Notes: generated by a model from the letters alone, not told the origin. A stretch of DNA of 64,000 bases from Virgibacillus subterraneus (GCF_900110695.1 NZ_FOEH01000001.1:682001-746000), one strand, 5' to 3'; counted from the stretch's first letter, positions 42,946 through 53,109 are shown. Translations and numbers: made by a program.

Positions 42946-43727
42946 TGGTTTATGTTCATTCAAAAAAGAATAATCTCAAGCTACCGGAAGTTTTTCTGAC
43001 AGGTTACTTTGTTGGAAAACATCCAAGCCATGAGGAAAGTATCGATTTAATAACCGCTTGTGTTTCGGCTGGGCTTGATGCTGTAGAAATTGGTATACCG
43101 AGTACAGATCCTTATTTGGATGGTGACGTAATAAGTCATGCACACGCCACTGTTGTGGAAGATTTTCGCAAACAGGAAGATTACTTCTCGTATTTAAAGC
43201 AGCTCAGGGAAAATATTAATGTACCGGTGTGGATTATGGGGTATTACAATGATTTGGTGAAAGATGATTTATATAAGAAATTAGCTGCTGCTCAATTGGC
43301 TGATGGTTTTGTTATCCCTGATTTGCAGCAAGGGCATTTTCATGCAATGAGAAAAGAAATCCATCCATTAGGTGCAGCGATATTCCCTGTTGTTAACGAT
43401 GGCATGCGAGATGATGAACTATGCCAATATATAGAGGATACGGAACTTTTATATTGTCAATTGTATAAAGGGGAAACGGGTAAATCAATTGCAAATGTGA
43501 ATAGCCTGCCTCTATTTTATCAACGAATGAGAAATTTAACGGATGCTAAGTTAATGGGTGGTTTTGGTATCAAAGACGGACAACTTGCCAAAAATGTGTA
43601 TCACACTGGATATGATGGGGTTGTTGTCGGAAGCGAGATTGTTAGATTAGTAAATGAGGGATCAAGGGAAGAATTACTTAGATTAATTAAAGAGCTTGCC
43701 TCAGCAAAAAGTAGAAAGGAGGAATAA
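42945..43727 (+). CDS. TrpA-like TIM-barrel protein in a sugar operon
   Basis: 260 residues similar to tryptophan synthase alpha. The catalytic region reads AGLDAVEIGIPSTDPYLDGD, keeping the glutamate (TrpA Glu49 position) and aspartate (Asp60 position); the phosphate-binding end is LMGGFGIKDGQLAK and GYDGVVVGSEIVRLV. No trpB or other trp gene is near. TrpA performs a retro-aldol cleavage of indole-glycerol phosphate, so this protein may cleave a phosphorylated sugar made by the next gene, an FGGY kinase. Translational coupling to the permease supports that. Function is inferred. Confidence 0.8.
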   Translation: MVYVHSKKNNLKLPEVFLTGYFVGKHPSHEESIDLITACVSAGLDAVEIGIPSTDPYLDGDVISHAHATVVEDFRKQEDYFSYLKQLRENINVPVWIMGYYNDLVKDDLYKKLAAAQLADGFVIPDLQQGHFHAMRKEIHPLGAAIFPVVNDGMRDDELCQYIEDTELLYCQLYKGETGKSIANVNSLPLFYQRMRNLTDAKLMGGFGIKDGQLAKNVYHTGYDGVVVGSEIVRLVNEGSREELLRLIKELASAKSRKEE

Positions 43728-43730
43728 AAG

Positions 43731-45212
43731 GTGAAATACATCGCGGTTTTCGATATAGGCACTACTTCGATTAAAGGTGTACTTCTTGATAAGCATGCTG
43801 ACTTAAAGGGACCTTACTCTGTCTTATTGGAAACGTATACTGGCCCCGACGGCAATGTAGAACAAGACCCTCTCGATTGGTGGAAAGGAGTCAAAGAAAT
43901 GGCCTGGAAGTGGTGGAATGAACTTGATATTGACCCACACCACATATCGATGATTACTTTTGCAGGACAAATGGAAGATGTTATTCCAATTGCCGATGAT
44001 GTATCACGTGCGATTTTATACTCTGACACACGCGCTAGTGAAGAAGCGGAATGGATAAATCAAAAGTTTCCCACGATACATGAAATACTGGGAAATACCG
44101 TAAGTGCCTCAACACCAGTCGCAAAACTACGATGGCTTGAGAAGCATAATCTTAGCTTATATCAAAATACGCCGCACTTTGTTTTCAGCGCAAAAGATTT
44201 TATCATTTACAAAATGACAAATTCTGTTGTAACTGATCCAACAACAGGGGCTACAACAGGCATGATGAACTTGAAGAAACGCCAGTGGGAAAAGAGAATT
44301 ATAGAATCCATAGGAATAGAAGAAACAAAACTTCCTAAACTTTTGAATGCCGAAAACATAGCAGGATATTTATCGAAGGATGCTGCAAGTGAAACTGGTT
44401 TTTGTGAAAACACACCAGTATTATGTGGGTGTGGTGATGCAGGCGCTTCAAGCGTTGGTGCTTCAGCAGTAGATCAGGGTGATAGTTACTTTTATATTGG
44501 AACTACAGGCTGGGCTGCAATCATTCGAGAAGGTGTTAAAGAGGATTCGGAAATCAATGGACTTTTTCATTTAGCACATTTACCTAACGATTCCACGATT
44601 TCCATTGCCCCATTATTGAATGTGGGGAATGTTCATCGATGGGCAGTTCGTACCTTTACCGGTAGCGAGAACACAGATCGATATGATGCATTTGAGAACT
44701 TACTAAAAACTTCTAAGGCAGGTAGTAATGGGTTACTATTCCTACCATATTTGCATGGAGAGAGATGTCCAGTCAGGGATTCTGATGCGAGGGGCGCTTT
44801 TTGGGGTATTGGACCAAATACCGAAGATAGTGATTTCGCTAGAGCAGTAATTGAAGGAATTTCGTTTGCGTTAAAACAATTAATCGATTTACTTAATGAC
44901 AATACATCAGGTAATATAACTCTAATTGGTGGTGGGTCAAAAAGTGAATCCTGGTGCCAAATATTAGCCGATTGTATTGGAAAACCAATAAGGGTTCCTT
45001 TTGAAAGTGAATATATGCCAGCGTTGGGGGCATCTTCCTCTGCATTTATTAAATTAGGTTGGGCCAAGGATTATAGTGACTTCTCGAGACATTTTATTAT
45101 GTCTGCTGATGCCTCAGTTTATCGACCCAATATGGATAATTTTGTGAAATACAAGGAAATTTATAATCGCTATTTAAAAATGTATCCAGCTTTGAAGGGG
45201 ATTTATAGTTAA
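43731..45212 (+). CDS. FGGY-family carbohydrate kinase
   Basis: 493 residues; GTG start behind AAAGGAGG at 7 bases. FGGY domain motifs: AVFDIGTTSIKGVLLDKHAD, ITFAGQMEDVIPI, FSAKDFIIYKMTNSVVTDPT, GCGDAGASSVGASAV, YLHGERCPVRDSDARGAFWG and LIGGGSKSESWCQILADCIG. Closest by eye to xylulokinase-like members, though LsrK is in the same family. It phosphorylates the imported sugar in the cytoplasm. It is the last gene of the operon, four bases after the TrpA-like gene. Confidence 0.9.
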   Translation: MKYIAVFDIGTTSIKGVLLDKHADLKGPYSVLLETYTGPDGNVEQDPLDWWKGVKEMAWKWWNELDIDPHHISMITFAGQMEDVIPIADDVSRAILYSDTRASEEAEWINQKFPTIHEILGNTVSASTPVAKLRWLEKHNLSLYQNTPHFVFSAKDFIIYKMTNSVVTDPTTGATTGMMNLKKRQWEKRIIESIGIEETKLPKLLNAENIAGYLSKDAASETGFCENTPVLCGCGDAGASSVGASAVDQGDSYFYIGTTGWAAIIREGVKEDSEINGLFHLAHLPNDSTISIAPLLNVGNVHRWAVRTFTGSENTDRYDAFENLLKTSKAGSNGLLFLPYLHGERCPVRDSDARGAFWGIGPNTEDSDFARAVIEGISFALKQLIDLLNDNTSGNITLIGGGSKSESWCQILADCIGKPIRVPFESEYMPALGASSSAFIKLGWAKDYSDFSRHFIMSADASVYRPNMDNFVKYKEIYNRYLKMYPALKGIYS

Positions 45213-45217
45213 GGATT

Positions 45218-45269
45218 GAGCGGGCTTGTATCATCTACTAATTAACGTTGATGAGCAAGCTCATTTTCT
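45218..45269 (+). terminator. Terminator of the SorC/ABC/kinase operon
   Basis: GAGCGGGCTTGTATCATC pairs imperfectly with GATGAGCAAGCTC and is followed by ATTTTCT. The remaining 45270-45563 contains no gene that I can support. Confidence 0.6.
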
Positions 45270-45563
45270 ATATTAAATGGAGGGTGTAAGTGATGCATAG
45301 TACGCCAATCATATGAGTCTCAATTTAGAGAAGGAAAAAAGATGCCAGTACCAAGGAATATTACTCTGGAATAATTGGTTGAGGAAAAAATATTAAGAAT
45401 GAATTTTTCTCTTAAAAAAGTCTGTTAGTCCGGGGTCACTAAGATAAATTATTTATTGAAGTTACCTATGACAATTTAAAGCCGTTTTAAATAACCGACA
45501 CCCAAAAATAAGTTTATGTTAAACTTGCAACAGAAGAAGCAACAATAGATTGGGGCGTTTATC

Positions 45564-46745
45564 ATGGCAACAACTGCTAAACAAAATACAAATAAAAGTT
45601 ACTGGGGATGGCTAGCCGTAATTGGAGTCTTCTTATTAACCAAAGCAAAATGGCTGCTAGTCTTATTGAAAGTTGGGAAATTTGCTACGTTAGCCTCAAT
45701 GTTTGTATCACTTTGGGCGTATGCGATATTTTTTGGATGGAAATTTGCAATAGCACTAGTTTACTTAATATTTATTCACGAGATGGGGCACCTTGTTGCA
45801 GCTAAGATGAAAAACATTCCAACAAGTCCCGCAGTTTTTATCCCATTTTTAGGGGCTGCGATAGGGATAGACCCGAAAAAGATAGACAATGCCAAAACAG
45901 AATTTTTTGTGGCATATGGTGGTCCTTTAGCTGGATTAATATCCATAATTCCAGCATTTGCTTTATATACTACGACAGGGGATCCTTATTGGGCTCTTGT
46001 AATTCAGCTTGGCGCACTTATTAATTTATTCAACCTATTTCCGGTATCCCCACTTGATGGTGGACGGATCGTGAGTGTATTGTCACCGAATATATGGTTA
46101 GTTGGGCTGTTAGTTTTAATTCCGATTCTTTTTATCTCACCAGATCCCATACTAATTTTAATATTTATCTTCGGTCTCGTAACATGGTGGAAACAATTCA
46201 AAAAGAATACAGATATGGAAATTATGAAGCATGAAGAGAATGTTTTGACCGAAATAAACAAGGAGTTTAGATTTTTAGCTGATCAGTCAAGCGATTTTGG
46301 CCATTCCGATATCACTGAAAATCAATTTACTTCCTTATTTGTTAAAATCAAAGAACGAAAAGACAACGTTAATCGTTATCTGCAGAATAATGAAGGCTTT
46401 ACCTTTCCGGTTTTACAGGAAAAGAAGCGGACAGAAATTAAAAAGAGCAAGGCGGAGAAACAAATCTTGAGAAGAATCTTAAACGAAATGAATATCAGAG
46501 AGGATACACTGGAAGTAGATGCGGCTACTCATTTCGATTCACTAGTTGAAACTATTTACCACAAAAATGAATACCAACTTATGGAGATTAAAAAAGAGGT
46601 CAAGCGTGTTAAAGCGTACTATCAAACCTCGGTGGGAACAAAAATTAAGTCGCTTGCTCTCTATTTATCTTTGGCTATACTGCTCGCTGTAATTCTTGTT
46701 TTTGCAATGGGTATTTTAGATGCAAGTCAAATAGAGGGGATGTAG
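45564..46745 (+). CDS. Site-2 protease-family (M50) membrane metalloprotease
   Basis: 393 residues. Zinc-binding HEMGH lies in LIFIHEMGHLVAAKMKNIP (about residue 73), and the third ligand motif in LFNLFPVSPLDGGRIVSVLS (about 155). Several membrane spans flank these, and a long cytoplasmic-looking charged region (about 215-365) is followed by a last C-terminal span (LALYLSLAILLAVILVFAMG). The ATG has only a weak TTGGGG site upstream. Such proteases cut membrane-bound regulators; no substrate gene is adjacent. Confidence 0.88.
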   Translation: MATTAKQNTNKSYWGWLAVIGVFLLTKAKWLLVLLKVGKFATLASMFVSLWAYAIFFGWKFAIALVYLIFIHEMGHLVAAKMKNIPTSPAVFIPFLGAAIGIDPKKIDNAKTEFFVAYGGPLAGLISIIPAFALYTTTGDPYWALVIQLGALINLFNLFPVSPLDGGRIVSVLSPNIWLVGLLVLIPILFISPDPILILIFIFGLVTWWKQFKKNTDMEIMKHEENVLTEINKEFRFLADQSSDFGHSDITENQFTSLFVKIKERKDNVNRYLQNNEGFTFPVLQEKKRTEIKKSKAEKQILRRILNEMNIREDTLEVDAATHFDSLVETIYHKNEYQLMEIKKEVKRVKAYYQTSVGTKIKSLALYLSLAILLAVILVFAMGILDASQIEGM

Positions 46746-46798
46746 TGGAGTGTGGTATACAATCGCACGAAATTTTTCGTAAGGTACCATAACAATGT

Positions 46799-46912
46799 GA
46801 TTTTCTGCTAGAGCAGAAAATACCTTTCTTTTAAGTACTATCGTTTCTCAAGCTGAAAAAGTGGTATCTGGATTGAAAAAATTAATTTTTTCAATCCAGG
46901 TGCCACTTTATT
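46799..46912. repeat. Three-hairpin element, copy C2 (hairpins 2 and 3 with linker)
   Basis: GATTTTCTGC/GCAGAAAAT, then CCTTTCTTTTAAGTACTATC and GTTTCTCAAGCTGAAAA, then a long stem around AAGTGG-TATCTGGATTG and CAATCCAG-GTGCCACTT. The stem sequence differs from C1 and C3 while still pairing. Confidence 0.8.
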
Positions 46913-47354
46913 TATATTAGATTCGTTTAGTTTAGGCAGATATTGTTTTTGTATATCTTGCGCTGTTGGTGACCTGGAAAGTTCCACGGCATTTTATTTT
47001 GTGGCGGATATTAATTTCTTGTTCATTCTTAGCAGCTGTTTTTCAGTCTTTTTTCAGTATATAATTGAAATTTTACACTCCTGAATTCAGTACTTATGAC
47101 TCATGTGAAGTTTTCTTAGATTAATTATAAATAGTAATAATGAATTATATACTAGGGGACATAAATATGGTACTTTTAACAATAAATGACAAACTATTTA
47201 AAATAATTTGTTAACATTTATCCATTAACCTCCCTTACAATAAGGATCGATTTTTCTTATACTCTAGGTGGGCCCGTAAACGATGGGGAATATATGCATA
47301 AGGGAAGATAAATGTAAGAATAAATTTATCTTCAACATATTTAGAATTCATAAA

Positions 47355-47411
47355 TGAAAGTGCTTTCAGTTGAAGTGCGTCTATTGTTGGTAAGTAAACT
47401 TTACTAACTTA
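47355..47411 (+). promoter_or_regulatory. cre-like site and ROK operator before the PIG-L gene
   Basis: TGAAAGTGCTTTCA (47355-47368) differs from cre at one position. AGTAAACTTTACT (within 47391-47411) is a palindrome whose full 21-bp context is identical at 53159-53179. A further half site lies near 47492. Confidence 0.75.
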
Positions 47412-47537
47412 TAGTATAAACTACTTTTTATCAATTAAATTTAGGAGGTGATCGTATTTAAGATACTAACATGAAGATAAATAAGTATTTGGTAAGTAAA
47501 CCTGTCACTGTATCAGAAACATGAAGGGAGAAATACC

Positions 47538-50048
47538 ATGAAGAAAATTATTTATTTGTTTTTAATTCTATTTTTACTAATCCCACTAATGACACCTATG
47601 AAAACAGTGGGAGAAGAAAAAGTTGAACATGATGTTGAGCTCTGGAATACATTGCAGCCTTTAGATACTACATTAAGTTTCATGAATACTGGGGCTCACC
47701 CGGATGATGAGCGCAGTCATTTTCTTGCATACCTTTCAAGAGGACTTGGATTAAGAACTGCGAGTCTTATCGCTAACCGTGGGGAAGGAGGACAAAATGA
47801 AATAGGTAAGGAACTCGGTAATGGATTAGGGATAATCCGTTCAAATGAGCTTATTGAGGCTTCCGAGGTTACTGGCATTGATGTATTTCATTTAAGTCAA
47901 ACAACTAGTGACCCTATTTATGACTTTGGTTTCTCTAAGAGTTCCAATGAAACGTTAGAAAAGTGGGGAAGTGACCAAACCTATGAACGTTTTATTCATA
48001 GAATAAGAACATATAAACCCGATATTCTCTTCACATCTTTTTTAGATGTAAACACTCAACATGGACACCACAGAGCAATTAATCAGCTTACAAGAAAGGC
48101 TTTCGAAGATGCGGCGGATCCAACCGTGTATCCCGAACAGCTTGAGGAAGAAGGGCTTTCTACTTGGCAAGCTAAAAAATTGTACCTTCCCGCAGACTCT
48201 AAAAACGCAACTACTTCAACAGAAATCGGTATGTATGATCCGATTTATGGGATGACTTACCCACAGCTTGGCGAAAAGTCTCGTTATCTTCACAAAAGCC
48301 AAGGAATGGGAAATGACATTCCAGTTGAACCAGAGAAAATTAACTTAAGACTTGCTAAGTCACTAAAGGATATTCCAGAACAAGAGGACCTTTTTGATGG
48401 ACTAGCATATAATTTCTCTGAAATTGCAAGTCAATTAAATAACGAACCGTTAAGTGAAGAACTAAGCCATTTTCAAAAGACGCTCGAGAAGGTTATAAAA
48501 CAATATCCAAATCGTAATAAGGCAATGAAAAAGGCTCATATTGCTCTTAATGAAGCAAGAAAGTTAGAGTCGAAATTAAAAAATAGTAATCTGGAAGATA
48601 AGATTAAAGAAGATATTCTGTTTCGCCTTGATGTTAAACAGCAACAACTCTCTGATGTAAGTAAAGTGGCTGCTAACTTGAAAGTAGAGACAGTGGTTGA
48701 AGATACTACGCTAGTTCAAAATGGACAAACACAAGTTACCGTTACCCTAGCAAATAAAGGGAAGCATCCTCTAAAGGAGGTTGGCACAACGCTAAATCTA
48801 CCAGAGGGTTGGACCTTGAATGAAGCAACAACTCTATCCAGTTTAAAAGCCGGTGAGGAGAAAACTATTGAATTTACTATCAATGTTCCCTCTGATGCTA
48901 ATTACTTTAAGCCTTATGAAGAGCCTGTTATCCATTCAGAAGTATCCTATTCGGTAGGACCAACAGAAGTGAAGCATAGTTATGATGCAAATGCTACCGT
49001 AGCTGTATTGCCGGATGTCTCCGTGCAGGTCGATCCAAATAACTTAGTAGTAAATACTTTGGATGTCCCAGAACAAATCACCGTGGATGCTGAAGTACAG
49101 AATAATACGAATGGAGAGCTTGATGCGTCTGTCAGCTTAGATGTACCAAAAGGATGGGAAGTTGAGCCTGAAGCAGCACCTGTTACATTTGAAGAAGAGG
49201 GTGAATCCAAAACGATAACGTTTACCGTTTCGCCTGGATCTAGTGTTAACAAAGGTGAATTTTCTATTAACCCTATCGTAAACGCAAATGGAAAATCATT
49301 AAGCACAGACGTACAAAAGATTGATTACGATCATATCGATAAGTCCTACTATCTTTACCCTGCAAAAGTCGAAGGAGTCGCATTCGATTTAAACGTACCT
49401 GAAACATTGAAGGTAGGATATGTTGATAGTGGATTTGATAAAGTTACTGAAGGATTACAAGGTATTGGGATGGATGTTACGAAATTATCACAAGAAGACC
49501 TTCAATCCGCTGATCTGTCCCAATACGACACCATTGTTACTGGTGTTAGAGCATATCTTTCTCGTGAAGATTTAAGAAATAACAATGGACGATTGCTAGA
49601 TTACGTTGAAGATGGAGGACATCTTGTAGTGCAATACAATAAGCCATGGGATAATTGGAATCCCGATGAAACAAGTCCATACAATCTTGTTATAGGCCAG
49701 CCTTCAATCGAGTGGCGTGTCACAAATGAAGATGCCGAGGTTGACGTTCTGAAACCAAATCATCCTTTGTTTAACTATCCAAACAGTATAACTGAAAATG
49801 ACTGGTCCAATTGGGTTCAGGAGCGTGGTTTATATTACCCTATGCAATGGGATGATAGATTTGAAACGTTCGTAAGTATGGCTGACCCGAATGAGGAGCC
49901 ATTTAACGGTGGTATCTTGATGGCTGATCATGGAGAGGGAACATACATGTATACAAACCTAGTTTGGTACCGACAAATTCAGAATAATGTACCTGGTGGG
50001 TATCGCATTTTTAGCAACCTAATCAGCTATCCATTATATGAAGAATAG
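47538..50048 (+). CDS. Secreted PIG-L-family deacetylase with NEW3-type domains
   Basis: 836 residues; ATG behind AAGGGAGAAA. Signal peptide about 1-25. The PIG-L (LmbE) domain has the metal motif GAHPDDERSHF and the later DVNTQHGHHRAINQ. A helical region, one or two NEW3/CARDB-like beta domains (about 385-600, VTVTLANKGKHPLKEVGTTL), and a C-terminal glutamine-amidotransferase-like domain (about 630-830, VGYVDSGFDKVTEGLQGIGM) follow. PIG-L enzymes remove N-acetyl groups from amino sugars. It would act outside the cell on a glycan or glycoconjugate. Operator and cre site upstream tie it to the ROK regulon. Confidence 0.88.
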   Translation: MKKIIYLFLILFLLIPLMTPMKTVGEEKVEHDVELWNTLQPLDTTLSFMNTGAHPDDERSHFLAYLSRGLGLRTASLIANRGEGGQNEIGKELGNGLGIIRSNELIEASEVTGIDVFHLSQTTSDPIYDFGFSKSSNETLEKWGSDQTYERFIHRIRTYKPDILFTSFLDVNTQHGHHRAINQLTRKAFEDAADPTVYPEQLEEEGLSTWQAKKLYLPADSKNATTSTEIGMYDPIYGMTYPQLGEKSRYLHKSQGMGNDIPVEPEKINLRLAKSLKDIPEQEDLFDGLAYNFSEIASQLNNEPLSEELSHFQKTLEKVIKQYPNRNKAMKKAHIALNEARKLESKLKNSNLEDKIKEDILFRLDVKQQQLSDVSKVAANLKVETVVEDTTLVQNGQTQVTVTLANKGKHPLKEVGTTLNLPEGWTLNEATTLSSLKAGEEKTIEFTINVPSDANYFKPYEEPVIHSEVSYSVGPTEVKHSYDANATVAVLPDVSVQVDPNNLVVNTLDVPEQITVDAEVQNNTNGELDASVSLDVPKGWEVEPEAAPVTFEEEGESKTITFTVSPGSSVNKGEFSINPIVNANGKSLSTDVQKIDYDHIDKSYYLYPAKVEGVAFDLNVPETLKVGYVDSGFDKVTEGLQGIGMDVTKLSQEDLQSADLSQYDTIVTGVRAYLSREDLRNNNGRLLDYVEDGGHLVVQYNKPWDNWNPDETSPYNLVIGQPSIEWRVTNEDAEVDVLKPNHPLFNYPNSITENDWSNWVQERGLYYPMQWDDRFETFVSMADPNEEPFNGGILMADHGEGTYMYTNLVWYRQIQNNVPGGYRIFSNLISYPLYEE

Positions 50049-50085
50049 AAGTACCTAGTATCAGCAATAGGAAAATTACAAAAAG

Positions 50086-50137
50086 AATCCCCTGAATCGC
50101 AATATCTTTTATTTATTGTGATTCGGGGGAATTTTTA
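50086..50137 (+). terminator. Terminator after the PIG-L gene
   Basis: ATTCCCCTGAATCGCAATA pairs with TATTGTGATTCGGGGGAAT (one mismatch), followed by TTTT. Some readthrough to the GH4 gene, which has no other obvious promoter, is likely. Confidence 0.85.
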
Positions 50138-50166
50138 GAGAGTAACCTAATTAAGGGGGGTCATTT

Positions 50167-51450
50167 ATGGTAAATAAAACGAAAATAGTTATTGTTGGTG
50201 CAGGTAGCGCCATTTTCGGACTAAGTATGTTGAAAGATGCTTTTTCTACAAAAGATTTATGGGGAAGTGAACTGGTATTAGTAGATATTGACAAAGTTGC
50301 CGTTGAAAGAATGGAATCAGTCGCAATTCGGTTTAATGATTACCTTGATGCTGGATACAAGATATCATCGACCACCGATAGACTTGATGCCTTACGAGGA
50401 GCGGATTTTGTAATTGTATCTATCGCTGTTGATCGGGTGAAAATGTGGAAGTGGGATTTTTCTATTCCACAAAAGCATGGAATTCCCCATGTATTGGGTG
50501 AAAATGTCGAACCGGGTGCAGTCTTTCATACCATGAGAAACCTTCCAATTATTCTTGATATTTGTAAGGATATAGAAACGTATTGTCCTGATGCACTACT
50601 AATTAATTTTACAAATCCTGAAAGTCGCTTATGCATGGCAATTAAAAAGTATACGAATGTTAAAGTGGTAGGTCTCTGTCATCAAATTAACGCAGGAATT
50701 GGTATTGTTTCAACATTAACTAATATTGATAGAGAATATATTGATGTGAAAGCTTGGGGTATAAACCATTTTACTTGGATGGTTGATATTAGAGATAAAC
50801 GCAATGGAGAAGATTTGTATCCGCTCTTAATAGAAAAAGAGGCAATTTATACTACAGAATATGAAAAATTATCGAGGTTTATTTTCCACAATTATGGGCT
50901 TTTTCCAACGTCTGGTGACAGTCATTTAGGTGAATTCTTTCCTTATGCGCATGAAATGATTAGTAAAGCAGGCTATGATTTTAATAAATATGAAAAAAGG
51001 CGTCAAAATGTAGTTAAAACTTTAAACGACATTATTAATGATGAGGTAACTATTGACAGTGATTTAATTAAGCCCTCTGGAGAAAAAGCATTTACTATAA
51101 TAAACGGAATAAAAAATAATACGAATGAAATGATTGAATCTGTAAATATCCCAAATGAAGGCTATATAACTAATCTTCCAAATGATGCAATTGTTGAAGT
51201 GCCTTCCTTAATCAATGGTAACGGGATAAATGGACTTACACTCGGTAAGCTTCCGAGGGGAATTGCTGCTTTATGTAAAACGCAAATTGATGTTCAGCAT
51301 CTTGTAGTAGACGCAGGAGTTAATGGTGACAGAAATTTGGTTATGCAAGCCTTACTTACCGATCCAAATATTCCAAGTGCAAATGCTGCAATGAAAATTT
51401 ATGAGGAGTTAATGGAAATCAACAAACCTTATTTGAATCAATTCTACTGA
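50167..51450 (+). CDS. Glycoside hydrolase family 4 enzyme
   Basis: 427 residues; ATG behind AAGGGGGG. NAD-binding VIVGAGSAIFGLSML, then LLINFTNPESRLC, VGLCHQINAGIG (Cys metal ligand followed by His) and WGINHFTWMVDI, all typical of GH4. These enzymes open glycosidic bonds by a redox mechanism using NAD+ and Mn2+. The CH pair after GL suggests non-phosphorylated substrates (alpha-galactosidase or alpha-glucuronidase side of the family) rather than 6-phospho-glycosides. The substrate would be imported by the ABC system at 54459-57624. Confidence 0.88.
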   Translation: MVNKTKIVIVGAGSAIFGLSMLKDAFSTKDLWGSELVLVDIDKVAVERMESVAIRFNDYLDAGYKISSTTDRLDALRGADFVIVSIAVDRVKMWKWDFSIPQKHGIPHVLGENVEPGAVFHTMRNLPIILDICKDIETYCPDALLINFTNPESRLCMAIKKYTNVKVVGLCHQINAGIGIVSTLTNIDREYIDVKAWGINHFTWMVDIRDKRNGEDLYPLLIEKEAIYTTEYEKLSRFIFHNYGLFPTSGDSHLGEFFPYAHEMISKAGYDFNKYEKRRQNVVKTLNDIINDEVTIDSDLIKPSGEKAFTIINGIKNNTNEMIESVNIPNEGYITNLPNDAIVEVPSLINGNGINGLTLGKLPRGIAALCKTQIDVQHLVVDAGVNGDRNLVMQALLTDPNIPSANAAMKIYEELMEINKPYLNQFY

Positions 51451-51562
51451 AAAGTAATGGAGGAAAACTATGATTGGTCTAAATTAAGAAAGTTGCAGTT
51501 GTAATCCCCCCCCCGTATTAATAATAGTTTTAAGGGGACACAAACTTCTCAAGAATAAATTT

Positions 51563-52963
51563 TTACCTTTTCCTCCGTTGTATCATATCTAATACTACCT
51601 TAGGATTTGTTCCCCCTGTTACCTTTCTTCGTTCTACAAATTGTTTGGGGTCAATGATGGATTCCCAATCATTATTTTCTAATTGAACATTACCTAACCA
51701 TTCATTCACTTTAGATAATGGTATTTGATAAAGTTCCTTCTTTTCTTCATTAGCACGTTTTGCTATAGTGCTTGCCTTTTTATGTGCTTTTCTAAAGGGC
51801 ACACCGTAATCCCGGGCAAGTACATCGGCAAGTTCTGTGATCGTAATCATATTTTCCTTTGCTTGCTGATGAGCACGCTCTTTATTGAAATTTAATGTAA
51901 GAATAACAGCTCGCATTAATTTTATCACTCTATTAGCCTTTTGATATCCACCATACAGATGAGGCTGCAAATCATCTTCTGTGTCATTTATATCTCCGTA
52001 TGGTGTATTATGAATCATATGAAGTACTGCCATCCCCTCTGCTGCAGCACTGCTAGCAATGGCGCGAGAATGTTCTACAGAAACAGGATTTCTTTTTTGT
52101 GGCATAATGCTGCTAACCTGAACATATGCATTTGATACTTGTAACAATCCAACCTCTTTTGATGACATTCGTAAAAACTCTTGAATCCATCTACCCATAT
52201 TTGTCATAAGGCTTATTAATTCTTGTGCTGCTTCTATTAAATAATCCCCTGTACCAATTGCATCATAGGAATTTTCAATTAACCCATCAAACTCAAGCAA
52301 GTCGGCCATTCGCTCTCGATTTATAGGAAATCCCGTTGTAGTAATGGCAGCTGCGCCCATAGGAGATTGGTTTACTGTCTTATATGCCTGTTTTAATCTT
52401 TCAATGTCTCTTGATAAATTATCATATATTGCGACTAGATAGTGTCCGAATGTCGTTGGTTGTGCCGGTTGGGTATGAGTATGGGCAGGCATAATAGATT
52501 CTATGTGTTGTTCTGCTTGATAGAGAATTACTTGATTTAATTTCTCTGCATTATCTATAGTCTGCTCTAGATAGTTTCGTAACACTATACGGTACATTGC
52601 TTCACCCATATCATTTCTACTTTTTGCAATATGCATTTTACCCGCCAATTCATCACCAATGTGATTCCCAATTTTAGATTCTACAAGGAAAAATAAATCC
52701 TCAAACTCTTCAGTATACAATAAATCACTTCGATCCAAGCCTTCTACTAGATTTAATCCTTCAAAAACCTTATTACATTCATCCTTGGTAAGAATCCCTT
52801 GCTCTGTCAGCATAGTCGTATGCGCTTTGTTTATTTTAAACATCGCTTCAAATAAGTACTGTTTTTGGTCATTGAATATGGGTTTTAATAATTCCTCCAC
52901 ATACACTTCCCCTGGAAATTCAACACCATCGGTAGCTTCAAATTCATTCTTTAATTCTTTCAT
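51563..52963 (-). CDS. Argininosuccinate lyase-family protein in a sugar regulon
   Basis: 466 residues on the minus strand. The fumarase/aspartase-superfamily signature is SSIMPQKRNPVSVEHSRAI, with further typical segments AGKMHIAKSRNDMGEAM and MPAHTHTQPAQPTTFGHYL. ArgH splits argininosuccinate to arginine and fumarate. No argG or other arginine gene is near, and its upstream region carries the ROK operator and a cre-like site shared with the glycan genes. A different fumarate-releasing (C-N or C-O) lyase reaction is therefore likely. It is convergent with the GH4 gene. Confidence 0.85.
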   Translation of the reverse strand: MKELKNEFEATDGVEFPGEVYVEELLKPIFNDQKQYLFEAMFKINKAHTTMLTEQGILTKDECNKVFEGLNLVEGLDRSDLLYTEEFEDLFFLVESKIGNHIGDELAGKMHIAKSRNDMGEAMYRIVLRNYLEQTIDNAEKLNQVILYQAEQHIESIMPAHTHTQPAQPTTFGHYLVAIYDNLSRDIERLKQAYKTVNQSPMGAAAITTTGFPINRERMADLLEFDGLIENSYDAIGTGDYLIEAAQELISLMTNMGRWIQEFLRMSSKEVGLLQVSNAYVQVSSIMPQKRNPVSVEHSRAIASSAAAEGMAVLHMIHNTPYGDINDTEDDLQPHLYGGYQKANRVIKLMRAVILTLNFNKERAHQQAKENMITITELADVLARDYGVPFRKAHKKASTIAKRANEEKKELYQIPLSKVNEWLGNVQLENNDWESIIDPKQFVERRKVTGGTNPKVVLDMIQRRKR

Positions 52964-52998
52964 CCCAATTCGACCTCCAAAATATAAAAAAATTATAG

Positions 52999-53057
52999 TT
53001 AGTAAACCTTACTTACTTATTTAAATATTATTATTAGTCTATACAAAAGCGCTTTCA
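52999..53057 (-). promoter_or_regulatory. ROK operator and cre-like site upstream of the ArgH-like gene
   Basis: AGTAAACCTTACT (53001-53013) differs by one base from the operators at 47391 and 53159. CAAAAGCGCTTTCA (53044-53057) is cre-like on the minus strand with two mismatches. Confidence 0.7.
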
Positions 53058-53109
53058 TTGTAAAGCATTGATTATTCAGAAAAATGGACAAGTTAGTAAA
53101 ATTATCAAA

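Noticed and set aside
42945-43727. Annotation as tryptophan synthase alpha for tryptophan biosynthesis
   Set aside because: No trpB or other trp genes nearby and tight coupling to sugar transport and kinase genes.
51563-52963. Annotation as biosynthetic argininosuccinate lyase
   Set aside because: No argG nearby, and the upstream operator belongs to the glycan regulon; kept as a family-level call.
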